This document shows positions 1 to 12,660 of a DNA stretch of 64,000 bases, in pieces. Location: positions 2,170,001-2,234,000 of the forward strand of contig CP085832.1 in assembly GCA_020809705.1 (NCBI GenBank), given 5' to 3'. How positions within the stretch are numbered: position 1 is the first letter of the stretch; each line of letters begins with the position of its first letter. The position numbers were made by a program, and so were the translations under genes. The stretch comes from Calonectria ilicicola. Its lineage: Eukaryota; Ascomycota; Sordariomycetes; Hypocreales; Nectriaceae. Under the pieces are notes generated by a model that ran no database searches, was not told where the DNA came from, and was given only the letters and a program-made list of their open reading frames with translations.

Positions 1-1531
1 GTCTTCGGCCTCTACTGTAAGTCGAATCCGTGAAATCGAAGGGCAATCTCGCTCCAAGATGTTCTTGTGCGACGTAAAGGCCGCTGCTGAAACCGTCTTC
101 GTGGAATCCATACTTAGTCCACGCTCCTGCATAACTGATCCCACGAGTGTTTTGGATATAAGGGAGTAGCTTCTGTGCTCGGATGACTGAAGGAGTATAC
201 ACGGGCTGAGAATAGTAGTATTTCCCTTGGATGGTCTCCAACCGAGGCTTGAATATTGGGTTCAGTGTAACAAACACGTCTCCAAATGTATCGCGAGGTA
301 TGTGCTGGAGTATGTTCATGTTGTAAGTCATCGAAACTTTACCAGTCTGCGCCTTGCGTATGACTGGTGAGGACAAAGTCAGATAGTTCCAGCTTGCCCA
401 AGCTTTTCGTCGAACAGGCATCAATGCGCGATCCGAATGCAAAACAGCCTCGTTTTGTGAAGTTTCAAAGCAAGATAAAATCGATCGCTCCTCTGGGGTC
501 GCAGATGTTCGAATAATATCAAGAGCTTCATCACCATGGGTAGCGAGAATAACATGATCAAAGACCTGAGATGAACCATTTTCCAGGTGCACTCTGACTC
601 GGCCATCCTCCTCGCTAGACACTCGCCGAACGGGTGTTTTTAAGAAGATATGATTAGGGGGAAATCCTCTAAAAACCGCATCAATATATGCCTTGGCACC
701 ATCCCTTATAGTGAGCCACTGGGGGCGGTCCGCAAAAATTGATAGGCGATGGTGATTCCAGCTAATTAGGCGGTCAGCTTTGGCGACATTAATAAGGGGG
801 GCTGGCTTACAGGAACCGGACCAGGGTGACGACCGGAAACTCCATCACGCATTTGTCGGCGCTTGTGCCCCAGGCAGCTGCTGTCATGGGGATGAGATAA
901 TCGTCACGGAAGGCGTCTGAGTAGCCTTCGCGGCTCAAGTATTGGCCTATCGTTTCTTCCTTGACTACATGATTCATGATGGCGTTTCCAACATGAAGAT
1001 GTTGTGTCTCCTCTGGCTCATTGACCAACAAGTCGAGTGCAAATTGGTTGAAGCGAACAATGTCGAAGATCATTCTCCACATTCTAGGCGATAGAATATT
1101 TCTTCTTTGACAGAAAAAGGAGAATAAACCCGACCCAGACCATTCAAAAGCACCCCTGTCTCTGGATACGCTAAATGACATGTCTGTAGGTTCAGTCTGG
1201 ACCCCAATCTTGTCCAAAAATTGCAGGAAATTCGCTACCCAAAAACGATTAGCACACGCAAGATAGGCATGTGTTGGCGCGACTCACGGTATGTCGCGGT
1301 GTTGAAAGCCACGAAGCCAGTGTCGACGGCTGTGTTGTACTTTCCCTTCCTAAACTGGACGGTATTGGTGTGCCCGCCTAGCCGGTCGGCGGCTTCAAAG
1401 ATGTAGACATCATGATACGTCTTGTTTAGTGCCCAAAGAGCTGCAATACCAGCACTCCCGCTGCCAACGATGGCAACCTTCTTCCTGACAAAGAAATCAG
1501 TATGGCCGTTCATCTGGTACTGCTGGCTCAT
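1..1531 (-). CDS. FAD/NAD(P)-binding amine-oxidase-like protein (partial, 3' end beyond window)
   Basis: The gene runs leftward off the window; 476 residues are visible. Exons are 1531-1288, 1234-811 and 761-1, with introns of 53 and 49 nt that have GTGAGT or GTAAGC donors and TAG acceptors. The start is the first in-frame ATG at 1531. An N-terminal dinucleotide fold is clear ([17 protein letters not shown], then an acidic EAADRLGGH motif), typical of flavin amine oxidases. The spliced junction reads TYPNF, and the C-terminal part has [16 protein letters not shown], a FAD-contacting segment. This pattern matches the COG2907-type predicted NAD/FAD-binding proteins, which in bacteria and fungi often occur with cyclopropane-fatty-acid-synthase-like enzymes. 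No such partner is visible here, but it could lie left of the window. The substrate is unknown. It diverges from the Vti1 gene. Confidence 0.88.
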
Positions 1532-2850
1532 GAATACGGAGAGGGAACGGGTGCACGGGTAATGTTGGCAGGTGGATTTGTTGGGTGCAAGTTTGGGCAG
1601 CACAAAAGCGATGACGAAATGAAGCTAAATATGAGTAGCGAGAAGGGATGGGCAGGTTTAAACATGTGAAAATGGAACCCGAGTGTCTCGGATATGGCAA
1701 AGTGTGATTGGCGCTGCATCGAGCCGCTGAAGGTGTCGGCTCTTGATTTGGCGACGATGCATTCGGTGAGTGGGACGGGACCAAGACGTACATATGATGT
1801 GGCTCTGGCATTGTGGAGGTTTCGGTCGTCGCCGGAAATAGCAAGATGTGGGCGACCGAGGTACAGATTCAGCTGCGTCTTGTACCTGAGGCGTCTCACA
1901 AAGGGAATGGTCAATAGATATGGAATGAAGAAAGTCAACCAGCAACTCCGGGAGCGTCGAGATGCCGAATGACATCCAGAGCTTGGCCTTTGCTTCTCAA
2001 CGATTGGGCTTGACCCACTTAGCTTTCCCAGTAGCTCCCGCGCCACAGTGGCTCAAGTTGGAAGGTGGCGGGCTGAGCAGCAAGCTGAGCAACCATTTGG
2101 GAGAAAAATCCTTGCTCGGCTTTTTGATGGGCGGCCTTCATTCCGCTGCCGAGGGCAGACAAAGAACGTTGGACCAACGCAGATACGTTTACTCGCAGCA
2201 CAGAGGCACGCGACTATGATGGAATAGGATAGATAGCCTTAATACGGCTAGCTGCGGTCACAATCTTACTACAAAACTCATGCACTAAGCATAAGTATGT
2301 CGAACACTCAACGGGATCGGTTAACGTGAGATCGAGTCACCAATTCTTAAAAGCGCCGAGCAGGAAACCTGCTTTAATCTGCCCAAAGTGTTTCAACTCG
2401 ACGCTACTGACTGAAGCCAGTCACAACGCTGAGCCGCTATTCTTCGCAGTCTGGGGGATTCAACTTTCTATGAAGAGGAAAAGAAAAAAGAAGAAAATTT
2501 GCAACTCGTCATGAGAGATAATATTTGGTGGCTCACTGTGCACGGACCATGGGTGGTCACGTGAATATGTCCGTGGCTGGGTCGGATCCATTGGCTGGTC
2601 ATGCATGACATACGCAGGCATCCTCCATATTCTGGCAAGACCATCCTGGCTGGCTGGCAACGACGACGAATAACAGGCAGACACCAAAAGCCCCCATCTT
2701 GACACTGGCATCATTTCGCTATTACGCATCAAGCTCTTCATCCTCAGAAGATTGCAATATCCTCTCCTTGAAGGCCTTGCGCAGCTCACGAGTCTTTGTC
2801 ATCTCTGGTCCTGCCCATAGCCTCCCTGGCCCGACCCAGCCTCCTCGACC
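1532..2850. other. Intergenic, divergent promoter region of FAD oxidase and Vti1
   Basis: About 1.3 kb between two divergent start codons. Open frames on both strands (1528-2046 and 1694-1972) overlap each other, lack recognisable domains and mostly start at non-ATG codons, so I treat this as non-coding promoter and 5' leader sequence. A purine run lies at 2470-2498. I see no other element. Confidence 0.6.
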
Positions 2851-3672
2851 ATGGCGAACCCCCTCGATACCGATGCTGGCTCTGAGCTCTTCAGCTCCTA
2901 CGAAGCTGAGTTCAAGCTTGTTCAAGCTGATCTAACTCAGAAGCTTGACCAGATCCCGGAGCTCAGCGGAGAGCCCCGAAAAGCGGCCATCAGCCAAGCC
3001 GAGCGTGCGCTGGAGGAGACTGATGAGTTGGTATGTCTATTATCTATCATCAAACCCATCGCGATTCATGTCTACATGTGCGAGCATAGCTAACGATTTG
3101 GTGTACTTCAGCTTGCCTCGATGCGCCTTGAGAAACAAAACATTCCCACCAGCTCTCGCACAAAGGTCAACCAACGATTCCGCAACTATGAAGCTGACAC
3201 CGATGCCGCCCGCCGTAAGCTCACGTCGCTCTCTTCCGACCGCTCTGCTCTGTTTGGTTCGCGCTACACCGACGATCCCGCCGGGTCATCAGATGCCCAC
3301 ATGGAGCAACGACAGCAATTGTTATCTGGCACTGATCGACTGGACCGAAGCACCCAACGTCTGAAGGCCTCTCAGGCTCTCGCAAACGAGACTGAACAAA
3401 TTGGCGCACAAACCTTGGCCGATTTGAGCAGGCAGCGAGAGGTGATTGAGCATGCGCACATCACTCTTTTGGACAGCGAAGGATATGTGGACAAGAGCGT
3501 CAAGACACTCCGGGGAATGGCGCGTAGGTAAAGTGCAATTCCGGGGGATCCCATATCATTCTTTACTAATTTCGCAATGAACAGGATGGCTACAAATCGG
3601 ATAATTACTATCTCAATCATTACGGTGTTGGTTATTCTTATTATCGCAGTCATTTTCAGCAAGTTCCGATAA
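2851..3672 (+). CDS. VTI1: v-SNARE Vti1 (Qb-SNARE)
   Basis: Three exons, 2851-3030, 3112-3527 and 3585-3672, give 227 residues (yeast Vti1 is 217). Introns of 81 and 57 nt have GTATGT or GTAAAG donors, and the branch-like gctaac lies at 3089-3094. The order is Vti1: an N-terminal three-helix region (about residues 1-100, SSYEAEFKLVQADL), a Qb SNARE helix (about 135-195) with the zero-layer Gln near residue 168 in SRQREVIEH, the DKSVKTLRGMARR stretch, and a C-terminal hydrophobic anchor from about residue 205. The last exon encodes only the anchor. Vti1 acts in Golgi-to-endosome, vacuolar and intra-Golgi fusion with different Qa partners, one of which (Pep12) is encoded at 57.9 kb. The ATG at 2851 gives the expected family N-terminus. 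Confidence 0.95.
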
Positions 3673-4553
3673 ACTACGTTTGGGTATTGGAGTTCCGGCT
3701 GTCACGATCAATTTTGACCTGTTATCGGGGTTTCACATCATTGGAGGTCTACATGTACTCTCGTTCAGTGAAGGAGAAGAAAGGACCAGTTTTATATCAT
3801 TCTAGAAGTAGACCAGGGTTTTTTGTTGGCATTGTTTGAATGGTAAATACTTGCGCAATATTTTCCTTTAGTCCTAGCTCTTGGTGGTTTTTTACCGATT
3901 ATTTATGAACATATATTTCCAGCGGAAAGAATTCCATCGTGTTGTCAAGCATAACGGTCAGAGGTTCTGGCATGTTTTCGTGTTGCCCTGCTGAGGTCGC
4001 CACGAACATCTGTCTCGGCTGCACAATGGCTGGGGCGAGTGCGGGGAACTGGCTTGAGCTTCAGCTCACTTGGGTACACGACAGCGGCCCAGATCCACAA
4101 ACAGCTCAAGGAAAACCCCCTACTATGAGAAAATTTCACTTGCTACGATCCTCTAATGAAGACCTCCTACGCTGAACGGCAACAATCTCCCACAATGATC
4201 CAGTGCGCAGTAGAAAAAGGCTCTCGCGCCTTCTTGCCTTACTGAGGCTCAAACTCGAGTCCGACATTCAGCCGACATTCAGCCGGTCCGCCCACGCAAG
4301 GGCTAATTATTGAACTTCCAGCCTCTCTCTTTTGTCCCTCCTGCAAAACCTTTCTCTCCCACAAAACAGCTTCTTCCTCACTTTGCTTCTTTCCTCTCAC
4401 ATCCTCTTCTCTCCCTCCCCCTTCCTCACAACGCCTTCCTCCCGCCTTGTATTCTACCCTCTGCACGCGCGGTGCTTTTCCTTACTGCTTTATCACACAA
4501 AGCGCTTTCTTTAGAGCTTGCCGCGTGCTCAACGTGGTATTTTGTGCTCTGCC
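3673..4553. other. Intergenic, Vti1 3' side and Scd6 promoter
   Basis: About 0.9 kb. The sequence from about 4330 to 4510 is strongly C/T-rich on the plus strand, as expected for the leader just upstream of a fungal start codon. A 9-10 bp direct repeat (gacattcagcc) occurs at 4262-4282. I see no gene. Confidence 0.6.
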
Positions 4554-6471
4554 ATGTCTGAATTTCTCGGGTAGGGTGGACGTGGTCATCGGCACCTGTC
4601 TACGCCCGCTTACGCAGCTACAGGTCTCGTATTTCGCTCATCTCAAAAAGCGACATTCGGTTCGTCGTTTCCTGCGCATGTCGTGCGATCGGCAAATGCT
4701 GACATCCGCACCAGCTATGTCGGTACCCTCCACGAAATCAACTCGGATGAGTCGACAGTGTCTCTCGAGAACGTGAGGTCATTCGGAACCGAAGGCCGAA
4801 AGGGTGCTCCTGATGATGAGATTGCTCCATCTGACCAGGTCTACGAGTTCATCGTCTTCCGTGGCAGCGACGTGAAGGACCTGCGAATCGAGGAGCACCC
4901 GGGCATCAAGGAAAACAAACCACCCACTGTTCCTGATGACCCAGCTATCGTTGGTGTAAGTTCCATCCACGTCTTGCTTCCTCTCTTCCCATATGATGAA
5001 TTATTTCGGATGTAAAACATACATGTCACTCGGAAAAGCGCAAAAAATAATGTCGAGATTTCCGTTGCCTTCCTTCTGATTTGGGAATATCAATTTCTGT
5101 TTTTTTTTACTCAATTATCACTTGAGCAACTCGCTAACAGGATCAAAGGCTCGCAGTCGCCCTGGTGCTCAAGCACCACCAAACCAGAACGCCCCCCCTG
5201 GGGCTCCTGGTTTCCCTCAAAACCCTTACCCCCCAAACAACTTCTATGGTGGCCCCCCTCCTGGAAACTGGGGCCGAGGTGGTGCTCCCGGACCTGGTCC
5301 AGGACCAAACTTTGGCAACATGCCCTACCCTCCACCTCCAGGCTGGTTCCCTCCGGGACAAGGCTTCCCTCCTGGTGGCCCCGGTGGTCCAGGCGGTCCA
5401 GGACCTTGGGGCAACTACCCGTTCCCTCCCGGTGCTCCTGGCGGCCCTGGTGCTCCGCAGGCTGCTCCAAACCAACGAGCCACACCTACCGCACCAGCTC
5501 AGGATGGAAAGCCTGCTCCCATTGGGCCTGGTGCCGATCGGGGCAAGACTGCCACTCCAAGCGGACAAGCCGCACCTCCCACTGAGCCCAAGTCTTTGGC
5601 CCAAGGTCCTCGACAGCCCGTAAACGCCCCCACTCCTCCTGTAGAGTCGAAGCCTTCTGTTGAGGAGGTCAAGCAGGTTGCTGCCAGCTTGAACCCCAAC
5701 GGCCAAGCTGACGCTAGTAAACCCGCCCCCACTGGTCCCAAGAATCACCGTGTCACTCCTGTGATACCGCTGACAGGATCTGCGGCTAAACCTTTCCATT
5801 TGCCTGGTGCCACAGATCCCGTTGCTAAGCCCGCTGTAACTACTACCCCTGGCAATGTCCAGGATGCTACAAATGCTGCTCGGGCGGCCGTGGCCGTTGC
5901 CATGGCTCAGCTTGGCAACAGCGGCAGTGGAAATGCCATGGATAACTTGACCAAGAAGGTCAACGAGATGAGAGTTAACGCCGTGAGGGGCGGTCCAGCT
6001 AGTCGTGGCCGCGGACGCGGTGGACGACCTGCCGGTACCAAGGTTGAAGTGCCCGACTCTGATTTCGACTTTGCTCAGGCAAATGCCAAGTTCAACAAGG
6101 AGGACTTTCTCAAGGAGGCTGCCGGCTCTCCATTGACCGAAGTCCCTGATGCAGGTGCTGAGGAGACCCCTGAAGCTGCTCCTTCCAGTGACGCCCCACC
6201 CGCATACAACAAGTCAAGATCTTTCTTCGACAATATCTCAAGTGAGTCCAAAGAGCGTGCCGAGAATGGAGGGCAGAAGCCTGGAGGCCGCGAATGGCGT
6301 GGCGAGGAGCAGCGAAAGAACATCGAGACTTTCGGTCAAGGCAGCGTCGATGGTGGTTATCGCAACTACCGTGGCCGCGGTCGTGGCCGTGGTCGTGGAG
6401 GTCGCGGATTCGGTCGCGGGGGTCGTGGTGGAAACCGGCCCCAGTACCAGTCAACGACCGCTACTCAATAA
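4554..6471 (+). CDS. SCD6: Scd6/Lsm14-family P-body translational repressor
   Basis: Four exons, 4554-4570 (17 nt), 4624-4659 (36 nt), 4715-4955 and 5149-6471, give 538 residues. Splicing restores an LSm14 N-terminus: MSEFLGSRISLISKSDIR, then YVGTLHEINSDEST, SFGTEGR and a VYEFIVFRGSDVKDLRI strand. The middle (about 100-220) is Pro/Gly/Gln-rich. An FDF box lies at about 403-418 (DSDFDFAQANAKFNKEDF), an FFD box at 451-467 (YNKSRSFFDNIS), a TFG box at 486-498 (RKNIETFGQGS) and RGG repeats at 384-392 and 506-528. This is the complete architecture of Scd6, Sum2, RAP55 and Lsm14, which bind eIF4G and the decapping factor Dhh1/Dcp2 and repress translation in P-bodies. The third intron appears to use an AAAG acceptor (see findings). 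Low-complexity and RGG regions fit phase-separating behaviour, which is inference. Confidence 0.94.
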
Positions 6472-7686
6472 TTCACACGTATGAGGACGTGGGCAATAAT
6501 ATATCACAGCCCGATAAATCAATAACAAGCCAAGGAGGAGCTTGACGTCAAGGCGTGACGCTGGGATGAAGAAGACTCGCCCCGAGAGTCCACTCGGAAC
6601 AAACCACCTAACACAGGCATTGGTTTCTGGCGGGCCTTTATTCCCCTTGTATGATGTATCACAACTCGGACTTTTTTTCGATCACATTTCTCCTACCTCA
6701 GAAAGGTAGAACATAGGTTTCCAATGTCCCTAAAGAATGACCTTGATGGATGTCACATCGGGATTTGGATCACAGGAACGAGGTCAGCGCGGCTCGGAGT
6801 TAGGATTGTATTGAATGAAGACGGGGTCATGGCCAAGGGGTACGGGGTGGTTTGCTTTTTCAGCCTTTTGAATCGACACGGGACGGACGGCCTGGCGTGG
6901 CCTGGTGCATACAAGAGATGATTAACCAGTTGACGAAAGGAACGAAAAAATCAAATATGAAAAAATGGGAAATGAGACTTGATGTCAAATGACAGGATTA
7001 AGGCGAACACCTAGAATAGAGTTGTTTGGACAAATTCTACTTTTATCAAGCTCATTTTATCGGCCTTGATTTTTTGTGACAATGCGGCTTCCAATATGTC
7101 TCAGATAAGCAGTAAGCAGCCGCCACCTGAGGTGAGCAGTGGGGTTTTTGTGAGGCTCTCACGTCGCTGTATGGTGAAATGTATCGCACATGACGCCAAT
7201 TACTTTTCTAGCGCACGAAAAAGAAAGCATAGGATAAAAATGAAAAATGACCAAGTGTTTACTATTTAACTCTATTCATGCCTAGCCACTCTGTCCCCCT
7301 CCCTTCAACTCATTACTGTCTTGGATCGGCTCTGTCATGGTGTGCCATTTTTAGCCACCCGTTTGGTTGGTAAAAAAAAGCTTCCCCCAGGGTAAGGCTG
7401 TGTTTTACCCCGCTGAACGTCATCAATCGGCCAGCGGCGTGACACATCGGCCAACCAAGACCCCTTCATATCCAAATAACCTACAGGTCACGAGGATCAA
7501 CCTTTCGCTAGCATCCGCAGAGGTCATCAAAGGACATATATTGCTCTGTTTGGCCAACAACGCGGTCTGGGCTTGTCCAATTCAACACACGCCCATCACC
7601 AACGCCTCTAGGGTGTCTCGCCTCTTGGCTTGCCCCTCACTTAGCTGAAAAAAAAAAAGAAAGAAAAACACAGCGGCCCCTTCATC
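6472..7686. other. Intergenic, Scd6 3' side and Tcf25/Rqc1 promoter
   Basis: About 1.2 kb without a supportable gene. Small frames at 6724-6921, 7066-7269 and 7367-7648 have no known domain. A purine tract (7647-7669) sits directly upstream of the Rqc1 start. Confidence 0.55.
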
Positions 7687-9913
7687 ATGTCAAGCCGGCA
7701 GATTCGCAGGTTCCAGAAGCAGAAGGAACTGGAGAAGGAGAAAGAAAAGGAGTTCGCTGGCGAGAATTCTCAAGACAGCGATGACTATGAAGAGCCCATT
7801 GTCGCTAAACCGCGGGTGAGCCTTTTCGCCGCCCTTGGTGGGGGTGACGATGAGGATGAGGACGAGAACGAAGATGAGGCCCAGCAGTCACCCGCTCAGG
7901 AAGAAGTGATTGAAGCACCGCAGCCGGCGAGCAGTAAGAGCAAGAAAAAGAAAAAGAAGAAGAAGGCCAAGGCCAAGGCTGCGGCCGCGGCTGAGGATAA
8001 TGATGTACCTGATGCGAAAGACGACGAGGGCGAGGACGAGATTGACAAGGCCATCAAGGCACTCAAGATCCAAGACGAATCCAATGCCGCTTCGCCATCT
8101 GCTACTGCCACTGCAACTGCTGAGGCAGCGGCGTATGCCCTGGCACAGCGTCGTAACGCTTTTCTGTGTATCAACCCATACCACCTCAAGGCCATCAATG
8201 AGATGCGCAGCCTTTTTGGCCGCGAGATCATTGAATCCGCCGAGGCCGAGGAGGAGCAAGAGCGCAACCGCCGACAGCGCAATCCCGGTCAGCAGAATGT
8301 CGACCTTGAGACATTCCTGCGTGGTCCTCCCAACCAGAAAAAGCTCTCGGAGGTGTCGTTGCGCCGCAATGTCTTTATCCAAGGCCGTGAGCACTGGCCG
8401 CGACAGACGGCTGGTGGGCTCACCATGCAGGAGATGAACAGATCGCCCGATGGCGCCTGGGTTGAGTATGCCTACGTTTATGATAAAGCCTACGAAGATG
8501 CTCAGACAACCTTCTTCGCCTATGTTCAGATGGGTGACCCCATGCGGATGGTGCATCTGCTTTCAACAATGCGTAAGTGTCCTCGAACCTAGCAAAACAA
8601 GTCATTTGATCGCCGTTGATGGCGTGTTTTACTAACATGCCACAGCATACCATGTCTCAACTCTACTTCAGGTCAGTAGCGTCGCTAAGCAAGACCAAAA
8701 CATGTCACTTGCCGCGGAGCTCTGCGAGCGAGCCCTCTTCAGCTTTGGCCGTGTCACTACATCAGCCTTCAAGAATGACCTTGAACAAGGACGCGCAAGG
8801 CTCGACTTCCGCCGCCCAGAGAACCGCCAGTTCTGGCTTGCTGGGTACCACTACATCAAGAGCCTCATCCGCAAGGGCACGTACCGCACGGCGCTCGAGT
8901 GGGCCAAGCTGCTCTTCTCATTGAATTTGATGGACCCGTTCGGGATCCGCCACTTTATCCACACTCTCGCGATCCGTGCCCACGAAGCCCGTTGGTTTCT
9001 TGACTTTGTCGCTGAAGTGGAGGAGACCGACCACAGGGAGAATTACATCTACCTCCGCCAGACGGTAGTCCTGGCCAAGCTGCAGCTAGGCGACGTTGAG
9101 GGCGCGCGGATCGAACTAGAGACGGGGATGAAGCGGTTGCCTTGGCTGTATTCTGCCCTGTTCCAGGAGCTTAACCTCGATACACCGCCATCCATCTGGG
9201 GCATAAGCACGAATACTGATCCCCGAACGTTCTGGGTTAGGATGTACAATATCTACGCCAAGGACTTGTGGAACAACACCCAAGCCATTGACTTACTAAA
9301 AAGCGTGGCCAATGGCCTGGACAAGGTGGACGCCAGCATCCTGTCTCCGCTGGATCCGCCAGTCGGTCTTGGTTCTACAAGATTCGCATATCTAGAGGGC
9401 CAAACATCCCTACTCGAAGTTGCGCCGAGTGCGATCCTGGATAGCCAACCAAACTACGAATTTGACCCACTGCCTCCGGCAAAAGAAGAAAATATTTTCA
9501 CGAGCGTATGCACAACACTGCCGTGGGGTGAAGGGTTCCGTCCGGTCCGGACAAATCAAGCGAATGTGGTGGCGTGGGTGCAGAATCTATTTGAGCAGTT
9601 TGCGCAGAGGCGTGAGGTGGCGGGAGAAGAACCAATTCCTCCGGAAAGGGTCGGCGAGGCTATGAACGCATTGCTAGACAACAATGAGATTATGAGGGAG
9701 CTCCAAGCAGAGCCTGCGAATATTGGGCACAGACTTCTCGAGATGCTGCAGCATAGGTTTGGTGACCAGGAAACCGCTGGACAGGAAAATACGGAAACCC
9801 TAGGGGAACAAGCCGAGGGGTCAGCAGAGAGACAACCAGAGAGGCAATCAGAGAGGCAACCAGAGGATTCACAAGGAGTTGTCCCAGGTGCCTGGCCCGA
9901 AGATGATGATTAA
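7687..9913 (+). CDS. RQC1: Tcf25/Rqc1-family ribosome quality control protein
   Basis: Two exons, 7687-8572 and 8646-9913, give 717 residues; the 73-nt intron has a GTAAGT donor and CACAG acceptor. The N-terminus (MSSRQIRRFQKQKELEKEKEK) is basic, followed by acidic and poly-Lys stretches (about 55-120). From about residue 160 the Tcf25 domain is clear: NPYHLKAINEMRSLFG, then across the splice site MPYHVSTLLQVSSVAKQDQ and SLAAELCERALFSFGR, followed by helical repeats to about 600. Yeast Rqc1 works with Ltn1, Rqc2 and Cdc48 to clear nascent chains from stalled 60S subunits; the human homologue is TCF25/NULP1. The C-terminal tail has a short QSERQPERQ-type repeat and is acidic. Confidence 0.92.
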
Positions 9914-12344
9914 GAGATGGGGCATGAATCAAACGATGGTGGTCACCGCTGATGGTAATGGATTGGATCTAAATCAGTTCATATGGTCAGCGGGCTCTGT
10001 GCCACTGACACTGCTTGCGGTAATAAAAAGGGACTGGTGGCATTGCCATCCTCCAAAGGGAAATGACTGGCATGAGTCGCTCAGACGGCTACATCCGTCT
10101 AAACCAACGCATTGATTTTTAGTCTTGGCCATGTTATTAGCATTTTCATGGACTAAGTTACCGTGTTTCAAGCGGGGCCTCAGAAGAGATGAGGGGACAA
10201 ATATGCGGGAAGATGGTTGGCATTGAGTGAGATTCAGCGGCATGGAATAGGACGGCACAAGATGTGACGGTGGCGAGACAAAGCGAGACAAGCATAACGG
10301 TGTAGTGCAACTCGAGAGCTGTGATTGTCGGTAAGAGGTGGTGTTGGGGAGGACAAAGTAAAACAGCTGATGGCTTGTACCGAGTACCTGATGCTGCGCA
10401 GCAAATGTCATGGAATTGACAATATTTGCAGCTAAAGATGGAGTAGTTAATACCTTGCCTGAAAATTCTGGGGCCGCAGACACACGCTGCGTCGAGGATC
10501 AGCGTCGTAGCAGCCATGTACGAGTAAGCGATTGCAGCCAGGCCCATCGGCTGGAGATGAGGGGGGTTCTAGAAAGGGCGATGGAAGGCCCATCAAGCCC
10601 TAAACTAGCCAATGGAGACGGCGTGGCATGGCATGATTTAGGGCTAGTCGAGATCGAGAATAGCTAGGACGCGGCGTTGGAAACGCACTCAGCCCTGCCT
10701 TGCTGCAACTGTGCCACGGTTTAATGGGAAGGTCATCAGGTGCCGGTGGCATGGCGCTGATCAGCGTGTCAAGTGAAATTGGGTGCAAAGAGAGATTCGC
10801 ATCGGAGCCGAGGAAACCGGCGCTAATGCTAGGCGAAAGCCAAAAGCATCTGCCATCAACCAAGAGCATGCAGCACAGCGGGACACACGGACTCGAGGGA
10901 ACGGCCACCGGGGTAACGTGAACCAGCCATCGGCCGACAAGAAGCACCGAGGCAGCGGCATAAGACGGAGTCTATTCCGAGAGCCAGGTTGCGACAAATA
11001 GGGTTTTTTCATGTCTCGATGACAGAGAGGAGATGTAGCAGAGCAGGATTCAGATAGGCCCCGGGCGCAGTCCCTCCTCTCCTGGCTGGAGATCTGGCCT
11101 GGAAATTCCCACTGCTGGGGGGGCCTACCCGAACTGGGTGCCATGCAAGCAAGGCATGGACCACACGCCGCCGCGACAAGCGGCAAAAGTAGGCGAGACA
11201 AGGAAAAGAGACGACTCGTCTCTTCCTCGTTTGACGGCTTGCCAGTCCGTGGCGGAACGAGGGCCTCAAGGGCAGGGGGGAGAGGGGAGCACCCAACCAA
11301 ACCCAGTCGGGGCGAAGCCACAGAAGCCGGTACACAGAAGCTGCGGAGAAGAGGTTCCGAATGCGACTAATAAGCGGTCATCTCTGGTGATGGATGCATT
11401 TTCAGGAAGCCGGACAGCGTACGGTGCCGGGCATCGCGTCAATCTAGTCGAAAAGCCAGGCACACAGGACTGAGCAGTTTTGGGTAAAGGTGGTGGCGGA
11501 GGTACATGTATAGTACAGTAGGCTCGCTAGAGGGGGCTTTGATTGTTTTGCCGGCCGGCGCTTTTTGGAGGGGAGCTTTTTGTTTATTTTTGTGCCAGTG
11601 TTGCATGATACGTACGAGGGCTGCTTCTGAAGTGCAGTGTGCAGCCTTGATCAGCGCCGGGGATTGGAAGGAAATGTGCCTGTGTCTCTTGTGCGCCTCT
11701 GTGCGTTTCTTTTGTTGCGGTTCTCGGTATTTTCGGAGCTGGATGGCTTGCTGCACGCACGCTTGGCCCATTTTCCGGAGCTCTCCAAGAAGTAAGGGGG
11801 GGCGAAATGGAGGGAGACCCTTGCCGTTACGACTTGCAGTAGCATACCGCGGACCGGCGGAGGGCAGGCATTGGAAGGACGGTCGGCCGAGATGGCGGCC
11901 GCCATGGCCGGTTACGGGCAGAGCAGGGCTGTGTGGACGGGCGCTATGATTCGACAAAGCGAGGTGACAGCTTGTTTGTAAATGAAATGCTCTCGGTTCG
12001 CGCTCTTGACTGTCTGAGATGGATGGGGATTGGCGCCAGCACGTGCCAGAATGTGTCTCCTGCAGAGGGAAGGATGGAGGGACGAGGGCCTAGGAAAGGG
12101 TGGTTGGAATTTGCGTTTTGAGACCATGTCGATGTTATCCTGGACCCAAGACAAGCATTGTTGTTTCTATTTCTATTTCGGGCAGTCTTTGTTTCCCCTA
12201 GGCGCTGAGGGATTGTGCTGTACGAAAATCGAGCAAAAGGGAAAAAAATGTGACAGGCCGGGCTAGTCTTTTGGTAGGATTAGCCACGGCCGGGCCAGGC
12301 CAAGCGATAAGGCAAGGCACCCAACCTAAAAATACAAGCCACGA

Positions 12345-12376
12345 GCATGGCATGGCATGGCATTGGCATGGCATTG
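12345..12376. repeat. Short tandem repeat, GCATG/GCATTG units
   Basis: Six consecutive units of five or six bases: three GCATG, one GCATTG, one GCATG, one GCATTG. It lies in the desert between Rqc1 and the Zn2Cys6 regulator. Confidence 0.85.
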
Positions 12377-12636
12377 TGCGGCACCACAGCACTAGGTACC
12401 CTCGGGAACAAAAACGTAAAGAAAAGCAGGGACACACCAGAGCATCGGGAACATCACGTGCGCCATCCCAAGCCGACAAACCGAGTCGGGAAATGCCAGG
12501 AAGGCCGAGACCCTGGAACATGGTCTAGGCCCATCTGAGGGCCCGGCTCCGACGGCGGCCGGCGGTCGAAAATGCACTGCATCAACTGTCCGGGACGACA
12601 AAACGGGATGGGATGAGCATGGGCATGGATGGGGTT

Positions 12637-12660
12637 GGGCATGGGCATGGGCATGGGCAT
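12637..12660. repeat. Short tandem repeat, (GGGCAT)4
   Basis: Four perfect hexamers at 12637-12660, with another copy of GGGCAT at 12621-12626. On the opposite strand a small frame reads as Pro-Met repeats, which is a by-product of the repeat and not evidence of a gene. Confidence 0.85.

Noticed and set aside
5143..5799. A 218-codon minus-strand frame opposite the Scd6 gene
   Set aside because: It is a shadow of the Pro/Gly-rich Scd6 exon, which is supported by its FDF, FFD, TFG and RGG motifs.
10761..11321. A 186-codon minus-strand frame in the first desert
   Set aside because: No domain, overlapping frames on both strands, and the composition looks like shadow sequence.
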